Of a stretch of 64,000 bases of DNA, positions 36,291-44,543 are shown piece by piece. Both the position numbers and the translations under genes were made by a program. The stretch's first letter is position 1. The number at the start of each line of letters is the position of its first letter. The notes under the pieces were generated by a model. It was not told the origin of the DNA and ran no database searches. It saw only the letters and a list, made by a program, of their open reading frames with translations. Source of the stretch: Terriglobales bacterium (lineage in GTDB: Bacteria > Acidobacteriota > Terriglobia > Terriglobales > Acidobacteriaceae); contig JAICWP010000001.1 of assembly GCA_025934735.1 (NCBI GenBank), positions 398,625-462,624 on the forward strand, in the 5' to 3' direction.

Positions 36291-38417
36291 ATGTTCTTCT
36301 TAACCCACATCTGGATCATTCCGCTGCTGCCGGCGTTTGGCGCCGCGGCCATGTTCTTCTTCGGACGCAAGCTCTCCAAGCCGGCGGTCAGCGCCTTCTG
36401 CGTAGGCGCCACGGTGCTGGCTTTCGTCATGGCCTGCGGCGTGGCCCTGCAGTATGTGCCCTGGATGCACGCCAACAACGGCGCGCCCTTTGAGAAGGTG
36501 ATGTACACCTGGCTGGGCAGCGGCACCGGCCATCTCACCTACCTCACGCACAATGGCACGCCAGTGGAATTCAAGGCCGACGTTGGCTTCCTGCTCGACC
36601 CGCTCTCCCTCATCTGGCTGCTGTTCGTAACCGGCGTGGGCATGCTGATCCACATTTATTCGGTCGGCTACATGGCCCACGAGGGCGGCTACTACCGCTT
36701 CTTCGGCTACATGAACCTGTTCATGTTTTCCATGCTCACGCTGGTGCTGGGGAACAACTACCCCATGCTCTTTGTGGGCTGGGAAGGCGTGGGCTTGTGT
36801 TCCTACCTGCTGATCGGATTCTTCTTCCATCGCCCATCGGCCAGCGCCGCCGCTAACAAGGCGTTCATCGTGAACCGCATTGGCGACGCCGGCTTCCTGA
36901 TGGGCATGTTCACCATCGCCTGGTACTTCGGATCGTTCTCGTTCACCACCGTGACTCACTTGGCGCGCAGCGGCCAGTTTGCCGTGGGCGATCCTGTCAT
37001 CACCATGGCCGCGCTCCTTCTCTTTGTGGGCGCCTGCGGCAAATCGGCGCAGCTGCCGCTTTATGTCTGGCTGCCTGACGCCATGGAGGGTCCCACGCCT
37101 GTTTCCGCCCTCATCCACGCCGCCACCATGGTCACGGCGGGCGTTTACATGGTGTGCCGCTCCAACGCGCTCTTCGTGCTCGCTCCGGAAGCCATGAAGG
37201 TGGTGGCCATTGTGGGCGCTCTGACCGCCATCTTTGCCGCCTCCATCGGCCTGGTGCAGAACGACATCAAGCGCGTGCTCGCCTACTCCACCATCTCCCA
37301 GCTCGGCTACATGTTCCTGGCCCTGGGCGTGGGCGCTTTTGCCGCCGGCGTGTTCCACGTCTTCACGCATGCGTTCTTCAAGGCTCTGCTGTTCCTCGGC
37401 GCCGGCTCGGTTATTCACGCCATGAGCGGCGAACAGGACATGCGCAACATGGGCGACTTGGGCCATCGCATCAAGACCACTCACGCGACCATGTGGTTCG
37501 CCACCCTGGCAATCTGCGGAATCTTTCCTTTTGCCGGGTTCTTCTCCAAGGACGAAATCCTGTGGCAGTCCTGGGCCAAGGACACCAGCGCCTACCACGT
37601 GCTGTGGATTATTGGCTGGGTCACCGCCGCCATGACCGCGCTCTACATGTTCCGGCTGATGTACCTGACCTTTCACGGTCACCCGCGCATGGACCACGAA
37701 GTGGAGCACCACATCCACGAGTCGCCCCGCTCTATGACCGTGCCGCTCATTATCCTGGCCTTCTTCTCCCTATTCGCCGGCTTCCTTGGGTGGCCTCACA
37801 GCCTGGGCGGCTCCGACCGTTTTGGCGCTTTCCTGGCGCCGGTCTTCGCGCCGGAAGCACAGGTTATGCAGGCGCAAGCGCCGGCGCAATTCGCGGCTGG
37901 TGAAGCCCAGAAGGAGCACACCAGCGGCACCGAGTACTTGCTGATGTTTCTCTCCCTGGGAGTGGCTTTCGGCGGGTGGGGACTGGCGTGGAAGTTCTAT
38001 CGCCACGCAGACCGCGGCTACGTCGAGCCCGTCGCCGCCGTCGCGCCCCCAGCCTACCAGCTTCTGATGAACAAGTACTACGTGGATGAGGGCTACGACT
38101 ATCTCTTCACCGGCCGTCGGAAGCTCGGGCCGGTGCGCCTTGGAGTCATGGGACTGGGCGAAGCTTCGTCCGATTTCGACAAATACGTGATTGACGGCGT
38201 GGTCAACGGCGCCGGATGGAGCACCCGCGCTCTGGGAACGCTCTCCCGGCTCTGGGATACCTACATCATTGATGGCGTGCTGGTGAACGGCCCAGCGATG
38301 GTTTCCAAAGTTGTGTCATACCCCGTGCGCTTACTGCAGTGGGGTCTGGTGCAGTGGTACGCGTTGGTCATGGTCGCAGGATTGTTGGGCTTTGTGGCGT
38401 ACTACGCCTGGCGGTAG
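36291..38417 (+). CDS. nuoL: NADH-quinone oxidoreductase subunit L
   Basis: The 708-residue antiporter-like pump subunit has about sixteen spans and the long lateral helix at the C-terminus (from about 600). Proton-path residues appear in FVGWEGVGLCSYLLIGF and LPLYVWLPDAMEGPTPVSALIHAATMV. The ATG has no clear Shine-Dalgarno and follows the heptad element directly. Confidence 0.96.
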   Translation: MFFLTHIWIIPLLPAFGAAAMFFFGRKLSKPAVSAFCVGATVLAFVMACGVALQYVPWMHANNGAPFEKVMYTWLGSGTGHLTYLTHNGTPVEFKADVGFLLDPLSLIWLLFVTGVGMLIHIYSVGYMAHEGGYYRFFGYMNLFMFSMLTLVLGNNYPMLFVGWEGVGLCSYLLIGFFFHRPSASAAANKAFIVNRIGDAGFLMGMFTIAWYFGSFSFTTVTHLARSGQFAVGDPVITMAALLLFVGACGKSAQLPLYVWLPDAMEGPTPVSALIHAATMVTAGVYMVCRSNALFVLAPEAMKVVAIVGALTAIFAASIGLVQNDIKRVLAYSTISQLGYMFLALGVGAFAAGVFHVFTHAFFKALLFLGAGSVIHAMSGEQDMRNMGDLGHRIKTTHATMWFATLAICGIFPFAGFFSKDEILWQSWAKDTSAYHVLWIIGWVTAAMTALYMFRLMYLTFHGHPRMDHEVEHHIHESPRSMTVPLIILAFFSLFAGFLGWPHSLGGSDRFGAFLAPVFAPEAQVMQAQAPAQFAAGEAQKEHTSGTEYLLMFLSLGVAFGGWGLAWKFYRHADRGYVEPVAAVAPPAYQLLMNKYYVDEGYDYLFTGRRKLGPVRLGVMGLGEASSDFDKYVIDGVVNGAGWSTRALGTLSRLWDTYIIDGVLVNGPAMVSKVVSYPVRLLQWGLVQWYALVMVAGLLGFVAYYAWR

Positions 38418-38420
38418 TGG

Positions 38421-38502
38421 TTTTCAGTTCGCTGAGCTGAGATCCGGGTTGCGCGGTCGCGACTGGTTTTCTGAGAACTGGGAGCCGAGAACTGAGAACT
38501 GC
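38421..38502. repeat. Heptad repeats between nuoL and nuoM
   Basis: The right part (38467-38502) repeats GAGAACT three times with one diverged unit. The left part (38421-38442) reads TTTTCAGTTC and is partly complementary. It fills the 89-bp spacer. Confidence 0.6.
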
Positions 38503-38506
38503 TTTT

Positions 38507-40126
38507 ATGCATAATCACATTCTCTCCATCATCTTGTTCACCCCGCTGGCGGGGGCGATCCTTCTGCTCTTCGTGCCGCGGGAAAACAAGAACGCGGTGC
38601 GCTGGATCGCCAACATCTTCGCCCTCGCCGGCTTGCTAGTCTCGCTGCCCCTGGTGCCCTGGTTCTGGGCGCAGCGCTTCCAGCCCGGCTTCAAGTTCAT
38701 CGAGGGCGCGCCTAGTAACTGGATACCCTCCATCGGCGCCGGTTTCTACCTGGGCATTGACGGCATTTCCTTTCTGCTCATCATGCTGACCACGCTGCTG
38801 GGGTGGATCTCCATCCTCTCCTCCTGGTCGGCCATCGAGGAGCGCACCAAGGAGTATTACGTCTGGTTTCTGGTGCTGCAGACCGGCATGCTCGGCGTCT
38901 TCATGGCCCTGGATTTCTTCCTCTTCTTCGTTTTCTGGGAAGCGATGCTCGTCCCTATGTACCTGCTGATCGGCATCTGGGGCGGCCCGCGCAAGCTTTA
39001 CGCCGCCATCAAATTCTTCCTCTACACCCTGCTTGGCTCGGTGCTAATGCTGCTCGGCATCCTGTTCCTGTATTTCAATAACCACAGCGTCACCGGCGTT
39101 TACACCTTCAGCATCCCCGAGCTTTATAAAACCGCGCCCGCCATTCCGTTCCACTTCGCCATCTGGCTCTTCCTTGCGTTCTTCGTTGGATTTGCCATCA
39201 AGGTGCCGATGTTCCCCTTCCACACCTGGCTGCCCGACGCCCACGTGGAAGCGCCCACCGCCGGCTCCGTTATCCTGGCCGGCGTTCTGCTGAAGATGGG
39301 CACCTACGGTTTTGTCCGTTTCTCCCTGCCTTTCTTCCCCAGCGTGGTCACCCAGCCAACAGTGCGAGGCTGGATGATCGGCCTCTCCATCGTGGCTATC
39401 ATTTATGGCGCTCTGGTCTCGCTCATGCAGAAGGACATGAAGAAGCTGGTGGCCTACTCTTCCGTCAGCCACCTCGGCTTCTGCACCCTGGGCATTTTCG
39501 CGCTCAACCCCTTGGGCCTGAGCGGCTCCGTGCTGCAGCAAATCAACCACGGCATCTCCACCGGCGCGCTCTTCTTGATTGTCGGCGTGCTTTATGAGCG
39601 GCGGCACACCCGCGAAATTGCCGAATACGGCGGCATCTCCAACGTCATGCCGGTTTACGCCGCCATCACCATGATCATGTTTCTCTCCTCCATGGGACTG
39701 CCCCTGCTCAACGGCTTCATCGGCGAGTTCACCATCCTGCAGGGCACCTTCATGGAGAACAAGCTGTGGGCCGGCCTGGCCGTCATCGGCGTCATTCTCG
39801 CCGCCGCCTACCTGCTCTGGCTCTATCAGCGCGTTTTCTTCGGCAAGGTCACGAATCCTAAAAACGAAAAGCTGCGCGACCTGAACCTGCGCGAACTCGT
39901 TTACTTCGCGCCGCTCGTCGCCATTGCTTTCTGGATCGGCCTTTATCCCAAGCCGTTCTTTGAAATCCTGCAGCAGCCCGTGAACCAGCTGGTACAGACC
40001 GTGCGCCCCGGCTACCCCGGAACCAACATGGAAGTGAAGAAGGGAAGTGAAGGACTAGCGCCCGCGACTGCCGCTGGCGCAAATGCCCCCGCTAAAACCC
40101 TTGCCGTCCGCGAGGGAGGCCGCTAG
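38507..40126 (+). CDS. nuoM: NADH-quinone oxidoreductase subunit M
   Basis: The 539-residue pump subunit has about fourteen spans. Pump residues appear in FFVFWEAMLVPMYLLIGIWGG and FPFHTWLPDAHVEAPTAGSVILAG. A C-terminal hydrophilic tail of about 40 residues (KKGSEGLAPATAAGANAPAKTL) is longer than usual. The stop TAG shares its last base with the nuoN GTG start. Confidence 0.96.
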   Translation: MHNHILSIILFTPLAGAILLLFVPRENKNAVRWIANIFALAGLLVSLPLVPWFWAQRFQPGFKFIEGAPSNWIPSIGAGFYLGIDGISFLLIMLTTLLGWISILSSWSAIEERTKEYYVWFLVLQTGMLGVFMALDFFLFFVFWEAMLVPMYLLIGIWGGPRKLYAAIKFFLYTLLGSVLMLLGILFLYFNNHSVTGVYTFSIPELYKTAPAIPFHFAIWLFLAFFVGFAIKVPMFPFHTWLPDAHVEAPTAGSVILAGVLLKMGTYGFVRFSLPFFPSVVTQPTVRGWMIGLSIVAIIYGALVSLMQKDMKKLVAYSSVSHLGFCTLGIFALNPLGLSGSVLQQINHGISTGALFLIVGVLYERRHTREIAEYGGISNVMPVYAAITMIMFLSSMGLPLLNGFIGEFTILQGTFMENKLWAGLAVIGVILAAAYLLWLYQRVFFGKVTNPKNEKLRDLNLRELVYFAPLVAIAFWIGLYPKPFFEILQQPVNQLVQTVRPGYPGTNMEVKKGSEGLAPATAAGANAPAKTLAVREGGR

Positions 40127-41664
40127 TGCCCGGCGCCATCTCACAATGGTTTTCGGCGGGCGATTACCTCCTTGCCCTGCCCATGATCCTGCTTTCCATT
40201 TTTGCCCTCGGCATCCTGCTCATTGACCTGATGCTGCCGCCGGAATGGAAATCCATCAATGCTTGGACCGCCGGGATCGGCCTTGCCTTCTCCACCGCCG
40301 CCGTCATCCGCATTCATCTGGCTTATGCCCGCGCCGGCCAGGGCGTGCTCAGCTACACCGGCTTCATGGGCTCCATGATGGTGGACCGCTTCGCCATCTA
40401 CTTCTTTTATCTGTTCCTGGTGGGCGCCGGCATCGCCATCCTTATGTCGGCGCACTACCTGGAGATTGAGCGCGAAAACCACGGCGAGTTCTACGCCCTC
40501 ATCCTGTTCTCGGTTGTAGGCATGATGTGCATGGCTGCCGGCTTCGACATCGTGCTCATCTTCATCGGCCTGGAGCTGATGGCCATCTCCACTTATGTGC
40601 TGGTCGGCTTCCTGCGCAGCGACCGCCGCTCCAACGAGGCCGCCCTTAAATACCTGCTGCTGGGCGCTTTCTCCTCCGGCATTTTTGCTTACGGCCTTTC
40701 GCTGCTCTATGGCCTGACCGGCAGCACGAATCTGCAGCTGATCGGCGAGCACCTGGCCACCCACATGCGCGAGAATCCGCACGATCCCATCGCCATTCTC
40801 GCGCTGGTTACCACCTCCACCGGCCTGTTCTTCAAGATCGCCGCCATCCCCTTCCACCAGTGGGCGCCGGACGCCTATGAAGGCGCGCCCACCAGCATTA
40901 CCGGCTTCATGTCGGTGGCGGTGAAGGCGGCGGGCTGGGCCATGCTGCTGCGCATTTTCCTTAGCGGCTTATATCCCATGCGGCCCATTTACGTGCCGCT
41001 GCTGGTGTTTGTGGCCATCGCCACCATGACGGGCGCCAACCTGGCTGCGCTCACGCAAAACAATCTCAAGCGCCTGCTGGCCTACTCCTCCATCGCCCAC
41101 GTCGGCTACATGCTGCTCGGCCTCATCGCCGGCTCCAGCACCACGCCCAGCGCCACCGGGATTCAGGGCATCCTGGTGTACCTGCTGGTCTACACTTTCA
41201 TGAATCTGGGCGCCTTCGCGGTGATTACTTCGCTGCGCCGCCGCGACGTCATCGGCGACGAAATTGACGACATCGCCGGACTCATCACCCGCGCTCCCGC
41301 TGAGGCTGTCCTGATGCTGATCTTCCTGCTTTCGCTGGCCGGCATTCCACCTCTGGCCGGCTTTTACGGGAAGTACTTCATCTTCCTCAGCTTGATTGAA
41401 ACCGGGCATTACCAGCTCGCGGCCGTGGCTGTGCTCTATGCCGTCTTCGGCCTCTACTACTACATGCGCATTGCCAACGCCATGTTCATGCGCAAGGCTG
41501 TAGATACGCGTCCGGTGACGCTCTCCCCGGCCATGGCTACGGCGCTGGCCATTACCGGCATCGCCACCGTAGGCATCGGCATCTTCCCCGATTTGTTTAT
41601 TCGTGCGGCCGGCTGGTCGCTGAGCATCGCCCAGCCGTTGCAACTGACGAGCCTGTTCCACTAA
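40126..41664 (+). CDS. nuoN: NADH-quinone oxidoreductase subunit N
   Basis: The 512-residue third antiporter-like subunit starts at GTG, overlapping the nuoM stop by one base. It has about fourteen spans, with LIFIGLELMAISTYVLVGFLR and FHQWAPDAYEGAPTSITGFMSVAVKAA carrying the conserved Glu and Lys. It closes the nuo cluster. Confidence 0.96.
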   Translation: MPGAISQWFSAGDYLLALPMILLSIFALGILLIDLMLPPEWKSINAWTAGIGLAFSTAAVIRIHLAYARAGQGVLSYTGFMGSMMVDRFAIYFFYLFLVGAGIAILMSAHYLEIERENHGEFYALILFSVVGMMCMAAGFDIVLIFIGLELMAISTYVLVGFLRSDRRSNEAALKYLLLGAFSSGIFAYGLSLLYGLTGSTNLQLIGEHLATHMRENPHDPIAILALVTTSTGLFFKIAAIPFHQWAPDAYEGAPTSITGFMSVAVKAAGWAMLLRIFLSGLYPMRPIYVPLLVFVAIATMTGANLAALTQNNLKRLLAYSSIAHVGYMLLGLIAGSSTTPSATGIQGILVYLLVYTFMNLGAFAVITSLRRRDVIGDEIDDIAGLITRAPAEAVLMLIFLLSLAGIPPLAGFYGKYFIFLSLIETGHYQLAAVAVLYAVFGLYYYMRIANAMFMRKAVDTRPVTLSPAMATALAITGIATVGIGIFPDLFIRAAGWSLSIAQPLQLTSLFH

Positions 41665-41672
41665 GTTCCGCC

Positions 41673-41753
41673 GTGAGCTATCGGTAGCCAGTCGTTCGCG
41701 AAGGACGTTGTTTCTGCCAATGACCAGCGACTAACGACCAGCAACTCACGAAC
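41673..41753. repeat. Heptad repeats between nuoN and atpZ-like gene
   Basis: The right arm (41720-41753) has 7-bp units (GACCAGC, GACTAAC, GACCAGC, AACTCAC). The left arm (41673-41700) is partly its reverse complement. It ends two bases before the ATG of the next gene. Confidence 0.6.
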
Positions 41754-41755
41754 CT

Positions 41756-42010
41756 ATGCCGGACCCCGACCGCCAGCCCGACCAGCCCGACGACGCCGAA
41801 AAGCGGAGCCTCTGGATCCAGGTCGCCCGCTACAGTCAACTGGCCCTGGTTCTGCCCGCCGCCACCTTCGTCGGCTGGCTCATTGGCATCGGTTTGGATC
41901 GCTGGCTGCACACAAAATGGCTGTATCTGGCAGGTTTGATCGTGGGAATCGCCGCCGGTTTTGTCGAGCTCATCCGCACCGTCATGTCCTCCGAATCCAA
42001 GCAGCCGTAG
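41756..42010 (+). CDS. AtpZ/AtpI-type F0F1-ATPase accessory protein
   Basis: The 84-residue protein has a charged N-terminus and two spans (about 30-48 and 56-74) joined by the signature GWLIGIGLDRWLHTKWLYLAGLIVGIAAGF, typical of ATPase_gene1 (AtpZ). These proteins accompany F0 genes and are linked to assembly or magnesium handling. It is the first gene of the F0 group. Confidence 0.85.
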   Translation: MPDPDRQPDQPDDAEKRSLWIQVARYSQLALVLPAATFVGWLIGIGLDRWLHTKWLYLAGLIVGIAAGFVELIRTVMSSESKQP

Positions 42011-42304
42011 TTGGAGTGTGTGGGCACGGGGCTATGCCCCGTGCAGGCGGCGCGAAGCCCCGCTCCCGGTGTTCGCAGCGCAAAGTTGTAGCGCCGGCGT
42101 CTCGCCGACTGCCGCAACGGCATCGCGTGCGAAGGGCCTTCCGCAGGAAGGCGTCATGCTGAGGGCCTTCAGGCCCGAAGCATCTCGCGTGCACTACCGC
42201 TACTCTCCGCTTCATCCTGTCATGCTGGGCGCAGCAGGGCCGTTCGCTCGCAAACCGGGCTGCGGAGTCGAAGCACCTTGCGCCTTCTCGTCTATCATGA
42301 AGTA
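42011..42304. repeat. Palindrome-rich spacer between atpZ-like and atpI-like genes
   Basis: The spacer holds CACGGGGC-TAT-GCCCCGTG (42025-42043), AGGGCCTTCAGGCCC near 42162-42176, a GCCGGCGTCTCGCCGAC element and two copies of GTCATGCTG paired with GAAGCAyCT-type ends. These are intergenic repeat-family sequences rather than coding DNA. They reach the proposed atpI start. Confidence 0.65.
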
Positions 42305-42745
42305 GTGCTGAATCGGCTCGAACCTGATGTGCGGCGCCAGGCCGCCTCGGAGGCCTTCTACTCCCGCGCCCTGCCCCGCATTCGCCGCTTCATGCTCGGC
42401 TTGGCTATCCCCGTGGCTGGGTTTGTTCTGCTGCGTTTTGGTCTGAAGATCGCCCTGGGATTTCTGGTCGGCTGCGCCATCGCCTACGTGAATTTCTATT
42501 GGCTGAAGCGCGTGGTCACAGCTTTGGCAGACAAGGTAACCGCCACCGGCGAATGCCCCTCCAGCGCGGGCGTCGTATTGCGTTTTCTGGGGCGCTACCT
42601 TTTGATGGCGTTTGCCGCCTATGCTATATTCAAAATTTCTCCCGCCAGCCTGTATGGCCTGTTTGCGGGCCTGTTTTTGCCCGTTGCGGCAGTCCTGTGT
42701 GAAGCCGGATACGAGCTTTACGCCGCCTTGCGGCACGGGTTCTAA
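42305..42745 (+). CDS. atpI: ATP synthase protein I
   Basis: From the GTG at 42305 the protein has 146 residues. A TTG at 42278 is in frame but lies inside the repeat-derived sequence, so I prefer the later start, although no good Shine-Dalgarno is visible for either. Four hydrophobic segments (about 30-50, 53-72, 90-110, 113-132) match the AtpI family, a chaperone-like helper for c-ring assembly. Its place between atpZ and atpB supports this. Confidence 0.75.
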   Translation: MLNRLEPDVRRQAASEAFYSRALPRIRRFMLGLAIPVAGFVLLRFGLKIALGFLVGCAIAYVNFYWLKRVVTALADKVTATGECPSSAGVVLRFLGRYLLMAFAAYAIFKISPASLYGLFAGLFLPVAAVLCEAGYELYAALRHGF

Positions 42746-42775
42746 TAGAAGCTGGGCCTTTTAGTTTTCATCCGC

Positions 42776-43507
42776 ATGCCAGAACAACTGTGGTTTACCG
42801 CACTCCTGAACCGACTGTTCGCTGGCCCGGTGGACTCCGCCATGCGGGCGCTGGGCGTTCAACCCGTCCACCCTAACGCTCCCATTACTGACTTTGTGGC
42901 CATGCAGATCCTGGTGGCCGCGTTTCTCATCGCTCTGTTTGTCCTGGTACGCAGCCGCCTTTCCGCCGAGCATCCCGGCGGCCTGCAGCACATCATTGAA
43001 GGATTTGAATCTTTCATCAAAGACCAGAGCCATCAGGTGATCGGCCCGCACAGCGAAGGCTATACCGCTTTCCTGGTCGCGCTGGGATTCTTCATCCTGA
43101 TTTGCAACCTGATCGGCATGATTCCCGGTTTTGATTCCCCCACCGCCGTGCCCAGCGTTCCCCTGGGTTGCGCCATCGTGGCCTTCTTTTACTACCACGC
43201 GCAGGGGTTGAAAAAGAACGGTGTTGCTTATTTCAAGCACTTTGCCGGGCCCTTCTTGTGGATGGCTCCGCTGATGTTCCCCATCGAGATCATCAGCCAC
43301 CTGGCTCGCGTGCTTTCGCTTACCGTGCGGCTTTTCGCCAACATGTTTGCCGGCGACATGGTGACGCTGGTCTTCTTTTCGCTCATTCCTATCGGCGTTC
43401 CTATCGCCTTCCTGGGACTGCACATCGGCGTCTCCCTGCTGCAGACCTACATCTTTGTGCTGCTGACCACGGTTTATTTGCAAGGAGCGGTCGGGGAAGA
43501 ACATTAA
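42776..43507 (+). CDS. atpB: ATP synthase F0 subunit a
   Basis: The 243-residue protein forms the proton half-channels of the F0 motor. The essential Arg185 lies in LTVRLFANMFAGD, and the C-terminal spans match the family. It is followed by atpE with a 117-bp spacer that contains a short heptad repeat. Confidence 0.95.
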   Translation: MPEQLWFTALLNRLFAGPVDSAMRALGVQPVHPNAPITDFVAMQILVAAFLIALFVLVRSRLSAEHPGGLQHIIEGFESFIKDQSHQVIGPHSEGYTAFLVALGFFILICNLIGMIPGFDSPTAVPSVPLGCAIVAFFYYHAQGLKKNGVAYFKHFAGPFLWMAPLMFPIEIISHLARVLSLTVRLFANMFAGDMVTLVFFSLIPIGVPIAFLGLHIGVSLLQTYIFVLLTTVYLQGAVGEEH

Positions 43508-43524
43508 CGCAGGAGTCGGTTTTA

Positions 43525-43546
43525 ACTAGGTGCTGGGTACTACGAA
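43525..43546. repeat. Short heptad repeat between atpB and atpE
   Basis: Three 7-bp units (ACTAGGT, GCTGGGT, ACTACGA) lie 18 bp after the atpB stop. It is the shortest member of the heptad family in the window. Confidence 0.45.
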
Positions 43547-43624
43547 GTCGCCGTTCAGCGTGAGGGCGTCTGCACGAGGATGACGCCAACCACCCACTGG
43601 CGGCAATCCATAAGGAGAACCACC

Positions 43625-43930
43625 ATGCGTAGATTGAGCTACTTGTTTATGGCGTTGTCGGCCATGTGCCTGGCCACGCCACTCTATGCCCAGGGCGGCG
43701 GTGGCATGTCGCACGCCGACTGGGTCGCCATTACCTCCGGCTTTGCCATGGCCATTGCCTCCGCGGTTTGCGGCATCGGCCAGGCCAAGGCTACTGCCGC
43801 CTCCGCCGAGGCCCTGGCGCGCAATCCTTCTGCCCGCCCCGGTATCACCCTGGCCCTGATTCTGGGCCTGGCCCTCATCGAATCCCTGGCCCTTTACACC
43901 CTGGTCATCATCTTCGCCAAGGTGGCGTAG
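43625..43930 (+). CDS. atpE: ATP synthase F0 subunit c with N-terminal signal-like extension
   Basis: The ATG at 43625 follows AAGGAGAACCACC. The 101-residue product begins with a signal-peptide-like stretch (1-22, ending LYAQ), then the two-helix hairpin with ion-binding Glu86 in LALIESLALYTLVI and loop ARNPSA. Gln53 and Ser87 flank the site, but the Thr that supports sodium binding is Leu here, as in proton-driven cyanobacterial rings. It forms the rotating c-ring. A strong terminator follows, so atpF and the F1 genes are elsewhere. Confidence 0.94.
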   Translation: MRRLSYLFMALSAMCLATPLYAQGGGGMSHADWVAITSGFAMAIASAVCGIGQAKATAASAEALARNPSARPGITLALILGLALIESLALYTLVIIFAKVA

Positions 43931-43954
43931 ACTTCACCGGCAACTTCGTTTAAG

Positions 43955-43987
43955 AGCCTCTGCCCTGTCCAGGACAGAGGCTTTTTC
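43955..43987 (+). terminator. Intrinsic terminator after atpE
   Basis: AGCCTCTG (43955-43962) pairs with CAGAGGCT (43975-43982) and is followed by TTTTT. It lies 24 bp past the atpE stop and ends the F0 transcript. Confidence 0.88.
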
Positions 43988-44045
43988 GTTATGCCAGGAT
44001 TTGTGTTCTGGCAGAGAATTGTTGATAGGGAAAAGAATTTGTGGG

Positions 44046-44117
44046 CACAGGCGCCCTCGCCTGTGCGGGCGAGCGCAGCTCGCCTCACCCTTTCTCGCGC
44101 GGGCCTGCCGCCCGCGC
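44046..44117. repeat. GC-rich palindrome cluster
   Basis: Three inverted repeats in a row: CACAGGCG-CCCT-CGCCTGTG (44046-44065), GCGAGC-GCA-GCTCGC, and GCGCGGGC-CTGCC-GCCCGCGC (44097-44117). It lies between the atpE terminator and the small minus-strand gene. Confidence 0.7.
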
Positions 44118-44135
44118 ACGCCTGTCGCAGCAAGG

Positions 44136-44342
44136 CTATGTTGCCTCGATAAGCCGGGTAGCCTGAGAAAAATAAAAGCAGGATTTCCCGCCATTCTCCT
44201 TATTCAGCCGCTGTACCTCCGCTTCAACTATTTCGCGATCAAACATAACCTTCGTTACCGTTACTCGATTCTCTATGGGAACGGAAGGATCTTGAAAAGT
44301 GTCGAACCGAACGATTGCAAATACCTGTTTCTTGAGCATCAT
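44136..44342 (-). CDS. Small conserved-looking hypothetical protein
   Basis: The 68-residue protein starts at the double ATG at 44342. A TTG nine codons upstream is an alternative. The sequence (VFAIVRFDTF, NRVTVTKVMFDREIVEAEVQRLNKEN, CFYFSQATRL) has a strand-strand-helix-strand pattern, like small proteins I recall from acidobacterial and planctomycete genomes that have no assigned function. Codon choice is less GC-rich than the neighbours. It stands alone and its ribosome binding site is weak. Confidence 0.6.
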   Translation of the reverse strand: MMLKKQVFAIVRFDTFQDPSVPIENRVTVTKVMFDREIVEAEVQRLNKENGGKSCFYFSQATRLIEAT

Positions 44343-44500
44343 CAAGTCCCGGGCCGTCACCTTGAACAAGAGTTCCCAAGCAGTACCATCTTTAACCTAC
44401 GCGCTCGTGTAATCGCTCTACACGAAAACCAGACCAGCCGATCGTAACCGGCATACATCATACCGCAGGCTCTCGCCCGCGATGGACGGCTGGTTTTGCG

Positions 44501-44541
44501 GCTGAATGCTGATTGCTGAGTGCTGAGTGCTGAGTACTGCT
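44501..44541. repeat. Tandem heptads at the 3' end of the HEAT-repeat gene
   Basis: Five exact-phase units (GCTGAAT, GCTGATT, then GCTGAGT three times) end two bases before the stop codon of the minus-strand HEAT/PilZ-like gene. This is the cleanest tandem example of the family in the window. Confidence 0.75.
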
Positions 44542-44543
44542 TC

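Noticed and set aside
36300..37718. Minus-strand frame of 472 codons antisense to nuoL
   Set aside because: The translation is a His/Gly/Glu-rich shadow of nuoL with no features of its own.
43625..43930. Sodium-specific c-ring from Gln53, Glu86 and Ser87
   Set aside because: The same Gln/Glu/Ser set occurs in proton-driven cyanobacterial rings. The extra Thr used in known sodium rings is Leu here and the Val is Leu, so proton use is more likely.
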